A stretch of 64,000 nt of DNA from Nonomuraea fuscirosea (lineage in GTDB: Bacteria; Actinomycetota; Actinomycetes; Streptosporangiales; Streptosporangiaceae), in assembly GCF_003001935.1 (NCBI RefSeq), contig NZ_PVNG01000015.1, positions 270,358 through 334,357 of the forward strand, in the 5' to 3' direction. This document shows, piece after piece, positions 60,347 through 64,000 of the stretch. Below the pieces are notes generated by a model that saw nothing but the letters and a program-made list of their open reading frames with translations, had not been told where the DNA came from and searched no databases. Position 1 is the stretch's first letter, and each line of letters opens with the position of its first letter. The translations under genes were made by a program, and so were the position numbers.

Positions 60347-62130
60347 GCCCGCCTCGCCTGCTCGCTGCGTACATCAGCCTGATCTGTCTGTTACGCGTCA
60401 CTTTCCATCTGGGGGAGACCAGCACAGGGCCGCTGATGTTGGCGTGCATCGTCGCGGTCGCTGCGCTGCAACTGCCGATCTCGCTCTCGGGTGGGCGGCG
60501 GGCCGTCCTGGTGATTCCGCAAATCGTGCTGAACTGGCTGCCCCTGGTGGCCGGGGCCGGGGCCGGGGAGTGGCGGGGCGGTGGCTCGGGGTTCGTCGTC
60601 GCCTCCATGCTGCTCGCGGTGAGCGGTCCGTGGGCGTGGTCGCTCGTCGCGTTGATCGTGGTTGTCGAGGGCGGCGCGGCGATCATGCTGGACCTGCCGC
60701 CGGTGCTGATCTACTACGCGATCATCGCCCCGATCAATGGGGGTTTGATCCTGTACGGTCTCAGCCGCCTCGTCGACCTGGTGGACCGGGCCGGGCGGGA
60801 GCGGGCGGAACTAGCCGCCAGGGCCGGTGAGGTCGAGCGGCTGCGGTTGTGGGGGCACGTTCACAGCCTGGTCGTGAGCAGTGTGTCGGCCGTCGAACGG
60901 CTGGCGCGGCGCGAACGCGACCCCGAGGCGATCCGCCGGGCCGTCGCCATCGCCAGGGAGGCGTTGCAGCGGGTCCGGTCCCTGCCGGCCGCCGAAGCGG
61001 CGGTTCCGGTCCCGTCCGGTGGCGACGATCCGCGGGTGCTCCGGCTGGCCACCCCGATTCTCGTCGTCACGCACGCCCTGTCCATCGGGCAGTCGATCTT
61101 CAACTTCGCCGCGGACGCCGGTCTCGGCCTCGGGTCTGGGCATGCCGCGTACATGGCCCTGCTGCCCGTGACCCTGGCGCTGCAGTTCTGGCATCTGGCC
61201 GCTCTGCGCGCGGGCACCCGCCCGAGGTGGCTGGCCTGGACGCTCGCGGCCCAGGCGGTCGCCATCTACGCGCCGCTGCTGCAAGGGGACGCGTACGGGC
61301 TGGCGGTTTCTGGGTTCTTCGCTGGAGTCGTCCTGCTTTGTGTGCGGGGCTTGGTGGCGTGGCCGTTGTGCGTGGTGATCTGCGCTGTGGCCGCTCTGGA
61401 GAGCTGGCCGCGTGGTCCGGCCGTGGCCGTCTACCAGGTCTGCGGCGCGCTCGCCACCGCGCTGGCCGTCCACGGGCTGACCCGGCTGGCCGCCCTCGTC
61501 ATCGAGCTGGGGCGGACCCGGGCCGAGCTCGTCGAGGTGACCGCTCTGCGCGAACGCATCAAGGTCGGCAGGGACGTCCACGACCTGCTCGGCCGTGGTC
61601 TCACCGCGATCGTTCTGCACGCCGAGCTCGCGCTGCGATTGCTGCGCGCCGACCCCGTTCGGGCGTCAGAACAGCTTGAACGGGTGGCGGACGCGGCACG
61701 GGCCGCGCTCACCGACGCCGCCCGGGTCAACGTTCCGGGTCACCGCCTGTCGTTGGCCGCCGAGCTCGACTCCGCCAGGGCCGTACTGGAGTCCACGGGT
61801 GCGATCGTGCGGATCGAGGCCACGTCGGTCGCCGGACCTGCCGGGTCTGTTCTCGCGGTGGTGCTGCGCGAGGCGGTGACCAATGTGCTGCGGCACAGTA
61901 CGCCGTACGAGTGCGTGATCGAGATCGCCGTCGAGGACGGTCACGTACGGCTGCGGGTGACCAACGACGGCGCCTCTCACGAGCTCGGCGAGCCCGGCGC
62001 CGGGCTGCGGAACCTGCGCGCCCGGCTGGCTGCCGTCGGCGGTGAGCTCACCACTACCCGGACCGGCGACCGCTTCGAACTCCTCGCCCGTACCCCGGAC
62101 GATCATGAGGATCTCACGCCGACGAGGTGA
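60337..62130 (+). CDS. NarL-type sensor histidine kinase with duplicated membrane region
   Basis: 597 residues. Five or so helices in 1-145, a coiled region with HVHSLVVSSVSAVERLARRE, then a second block of helices (about 235-390; LATPILVVTHALSIGQSIFN), then HisKA_3 with His415 in VGRDVHDLLGRGLTAIV and HATPase LREAVTNVLRHSTPYE, VTNDGA, GAGLRNLRARLAAVGGEL. The first half looks like an inactive second kinase copy (HVHS for HD.L.). Start TTG at 60337, overlapping the regulator's stop. Confidence 0.88.
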   Translation: MALSPPRLLAAYISLICLLRVTFHLGETSTGPLMLACIVAVAALQLPISLSGGRRAVLVIPQIVLNWLPLVAGAGAGEWRGGGSGFVVASMLLAVSGPWAWSLVALIVVVEGGAAIMLDLPPVLIYYAIIAPINGGLILYGLSRLVDLVDRAGRERAELAARAGEVERLRLWGHVHSLVVSSVSAVERLARRERDPEAIRRAVAIAREALQRVRSLPAAEAAVPVPSGGDDPRVLRLATPILVVTHALSIGQSIFNFAADAGLGLGSGHAAYMALLPVTLALQFWHLAALRAGTRPRWLAWTLAAQAVAIYAPLLQGDAYGLAVSGFFAGVVLLCVRGLVAWPLCVVICAVAALESWPRGPAVAVYQVCGALATALAVHGLTRLAALVIELGRTRAELVEVTALRERIKVGRDVHDLLGRGLTAIVLHAELALRLLRADPVRASEQLERVADAARAALTDAARVNVPGHRLSLAAELDSARAVLESTGAIVRIEATSVAGPAGSVLAVVLREAVTNVLRHSTPYECVIEIAVEDGHVRLRVTNDGASHELGEPGAGLRNLRARLAAVGGELTTTRTGDRFELLARTPDDHEDLTPTR

Positions 62131-62179
62131 CGCCGGCGACTGTGCCGGAAGCGCCTGGCACCGCACAGTTGATCAGGCC

Positions 62180-63631
62180 ATGCCGACACCACAGATGACC
62201 ATGAACCGCCGACAGTTCCTCGCCGCCACCGCCCTGACCGGCCTCGCCTCGGCCTGCGGCTCCGCGCCGGCGACCGACCCGGCCGCCTTCCGTACCGAGG
62301 TGCGCGTACCACCGCTGCTCGAACCAACGCGCGGCAAGGACGGGACGCTGACCTTCGCGCTGACGATGCGGCGCGCCCGGAGCGAGCTGCTGCCGGGCGG
62401 GCCGGTCGAGACCTGGGGCTTCAACGGCGCCTACCTCGGCCCGACGATCCGCGCGGCCCGCGGCGACAACGTTCGCATGACGGTCACCAACCGGCTGGCC
62501 GAGGCCAGCACCGTGCACTGGCACGGGATGCGGCTGCCCGCCAGGATGGACGGCGGCCCGCACCAGCCGATCGAGCCGGGCGCGACCTGGAGCCCGCACT
62601 GGACCGTCGACCAGCCCGCCACCACGTCCTGGTACCACCCGCATCCGCACGGCGCGACCGCCCGGCACGTCTACCGAGGGCTCGCCGGGATGTTCATCGT
62701 CGACGACGGTCCGGCGGAGCTCCCCTCGCGGTACGGGGTCGACGACATCCCGCTGATCCTCCAGGACAAGGTCCTCGACGCCGCGCCCGATCCGCTCAAG
62801 GGCACCTTCGGCATCCTCGGCGATCACATGCTGGTCAACGGGACGTATCGGGGGTTTGCGCACGTACGGACGGAGCGGGTGCGGTTCCGGGTGCTCAACG
62901 GATCGAACGCGCGGAGGTACCACCTGACGTTCGCCGACGGCCGTACCTTCCACGTGGTCGGCGGGGACGCCGGGCTGCTCGCCGCTCCGGTCGAGGTGGA
63001 CCGGGTCTCGCTCAGCCCGGGTGAACGGGTCGAGGTGGTGGTGGCCTTCACCGGCGGGGAGCAGGTGCTGCTGCGCACGGTCTCGGGGTCGGACGACATC
63101 GACGAGGGGGACTTCGACCTGCTGCGGATCGTCGCGGCGCCGCGCCTGGCCGCCTCGCCGCCGCTGCCCGGCCGCCTGACGGGCGCGCCGGCGCCGATCG
63201 TGGTGCCGTCCGGTGCGAGGGTACGGCGGTTCCGGCTGAACGGGCACGACGCCATCAACGGCAAGGAGATGGACATGTCGCGCATCGACGAGGTCGTGCC
63301 GGCCGGGGCCGTCGAGATCTGGGAGATCGAGAACACCGTCTACGCCCACAACTTCCACATCCATGAGGTGGCGTTCCAGGTGCTCGACGTGGACGGGACC
63401 GAGCCGGAGGCGTGGGCGGGCGGGCACAAGGACACGGTGTACGTGCCGCCGAAGAGCACGGTGCGGCTGGCTGTGCGGTTCGGGGAGTTCACGGATCCGG
63501 GGACGCCGTACATGTACCACTGCCACATCCTGCGGCACGAGGACTCGGGGATGATGGGGCAGTTCGTGATCGTGAAGCCGGGTACGGAGGATCGGGTGCC
63601 GCGTACGATCCCGGTTCAGCACCACATGTGA
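62180..63631 (+). CDS. Multicopper oxidase (CueO/bilirubin oxidase-like), exported
   Basis: 483 residues. Tat-type signal MNRRQFLAATALTGLASAC with possible lipobox cysteine (Cys26). Copper motifs: VHWHGMRLP, WYHPHPHGAT, VYAHNFHIHEVAF and MYHCHILRHEDSGMMG; the last two form the type 1 and trinuclear sites, with Met as axial ligand. Such enzymes oxidise Cu(I), phenols or bilirubin outside the membrane. The start may be ATG 62180, 62195 or 62201. Follows the two-component system by 49 bases. Confidence 0.92.
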   Translation: MPTPQMTMNRRQFLAATALTGLASACGSAPATDPAAFRTEVRVPPLLEPTRGKDGTLTFALTMRRARSELLPGGPVETWGFNGAYLGPTIRAARGDNVRMTVTNRLAEASTVHWHGMRLPARMDGGPHQPIEPGATWSPHWTVDQPATTSWYHPHPHGATARHVYRGLAGMFIVDDGPAELPSRYGVDDIPLILQDKVLDAAPDPLKGTFGILGDHMLVNGTYRGFAHVRTERVRFRVLNGSNARRYHLTFADGRTFHVVGGDAGLLAAPVEVDRVSLSPGERVEVVVAFTGGEQVLLRTVSGSDDIDEGDFDLLRIVAAPRLAASPPLPGRLTGAPAPIVVPSGARVRRFRLNGHDAINGKEMDMSRIDEVVPAGAVEIWEIENTVYAHNFHIHEVAFQVLDVDGTEPEAWAGGHKDTVYVPPKSTVRLAVRFGEFTDPGTPYMYHCHILRHEDSGMMGQFVIVKPGTEDRVPRTIPVQHHM

Positions 63632-63776
63632 TGGCTCACTACGCGATCATGGGGTGGTGAGAGCGCGAGTCGGGGAGTTCGTTGGGTCGATCTCGAGGCG
63701 GGGCGGAAGATCGACGATCCCGCCCATGCCTGCGAACTTCTAGTCGGTCCTGAGCCGGCATCGGGCTGGCCGGTCC

Positions 63777-64000
63777 TTAGTAGATGCGGTACTTCTTGCC
63801 GCAGTTGTCGAACTTCCCGGCCCAGCAGGTGAAGGTGTATACCTTCTTGACACCCTTGCCGCTCCACGCGCCGACGACCTCGCCGTCCCAGGACTTGTTG
63901 AACCGCTTCCAGTGACCGCCCTGGTACACCTCGAACCAGACCCAGCCCTTCTTACCGCCGACCTTGTCCACCCCGTACCACTTCGTGAACACCTTGCCGT
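63777..64000 (-). CDS. Secreted-type small protein, 5' end outside the window
   Basis: The frame is open to the right edge. Visible: KVFTKWYGVDKVGGKKGWVW, FEVYQGGHWKRFNKSWDGEV and a Cys pair in FTCWAGKFDNCGKKYRIY. Size, aromatic content and single Cys pair recall the secreted proteins at 51776 and 56253. Function unknown. Confidence 0.65.
   Translation of the reverse strand, partial: GKVFTKWYGVDKVGGKKGWVWFEVYQGGHWKRFNKSWDGEVVGAWSGKGVKKVYTFTCWAGKFDNCGKKYRIY

Noticed and set aside
62114..63625. 503-codon minus-strand frame opposite the multicopper oxidase
   Set aside because: His/Arg/Pro-rich antisense shadow of the copper-binding enzyme.
1..64000. CRISPR array
   Set aside because: No set of short direct repeats with regular unique spacers; the repeats present are att copies, ISs and the 285-base family.

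Overview
High-GC actinomycete DNA, most like the Streptosporangiaceae (Nonomuraea-type) by inference from codon use, the WhiB, F420-enzyme and DUF2637 families, and an actinomycete-type integrative element. The left edge (1-2964) is ordinary chromosome: the end of nuoN, htpX, a NUDIX hydrolase and a YajQ-family protein. It is followed by an intact tRNA-Tyr(GUA) gene at 3537-3618.

The tRNA-Tyr gene is an integration hotspot. Its 3' half is repeated perfectly (53 bp) at 3569-3621 and 40890-40942, which bounds an actinomycete integrative and conjugative element (AICE) of about 37.3 kb. Decayed copies of the same site lie at 43744, 45447, 49403 (partial) and 55937. Broken pieces of related tyrosine integrases lie beside or between them (41.2, 44.0-44.6, 52.3 and 56.1 kb). 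The window therefore records several successive integrations into one tRNA.

The AICE core (5938-14672, minus strand) is a tightly overlapping operon: small protein, WhiB, zinc protein, DUF2637 membrane protein, hypothetical protein, FtsK/TraB-like translocase, small zinc protein, prim-pol, DUF3987 replication protein, excisionase and integrase. A divergent regulator starts at 14994. A cluster of CTAGAG inverted repeats follows the FtsK-like gene and may be the transfer locus.

The remaining AICE cargo looks like a defence island. It contains an HNH protein and a TIR protein (3.9-5.8 kb); a DUF262-Shedu fusion (16.8-18.1 kb); a phosphotransferase pseudogene coupled to a three-domain GntR regulator (18.3-19.9 kb); an ABC-three-component (ABC-3C) system whose nuclease gene carries an in-frame amber codon (21.6-24.5 kb); and a SLOG-SLATT-like membrane effector between two copies of one IS (24.9-28.9 kb). 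Next comes a pile of nested mobile elements (IS630 inside an IS5-type element, group II intron, another IS5-type IS, ISAs1 and IS256 remnants). The last cargo is a three-gene operon joined by ATGA overlaps: a Trypco1-like protein, a 1552-residue trypsin-NACHT-HEAT protein, and a peptide deformylase with all catalytic motifs. That operon (34484-40331) is my best candidate for an undescribed system.

From 41 to 56 kb the window is a mosaic: SMI1/KNR4 protein, inactive-looking secreted metallopeptidase homologue, F420-type oxidoreductase with a divergent TetR gene and its palindromic operator, NUDIX hydrolase, PIN toxin-antitoxin pair, frameshifted alginate lyase, and a WXG100-like/lipoprotein/DUF6571-like cassette. 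From 56 kb on it is chromosomal in character: small secreted proteins, a RibD-type reductase, a two-component system and a multicopper oxidase. Several genes show single frameshifts or a stop; decay and sequencing error cannot be separated from sequence alone.
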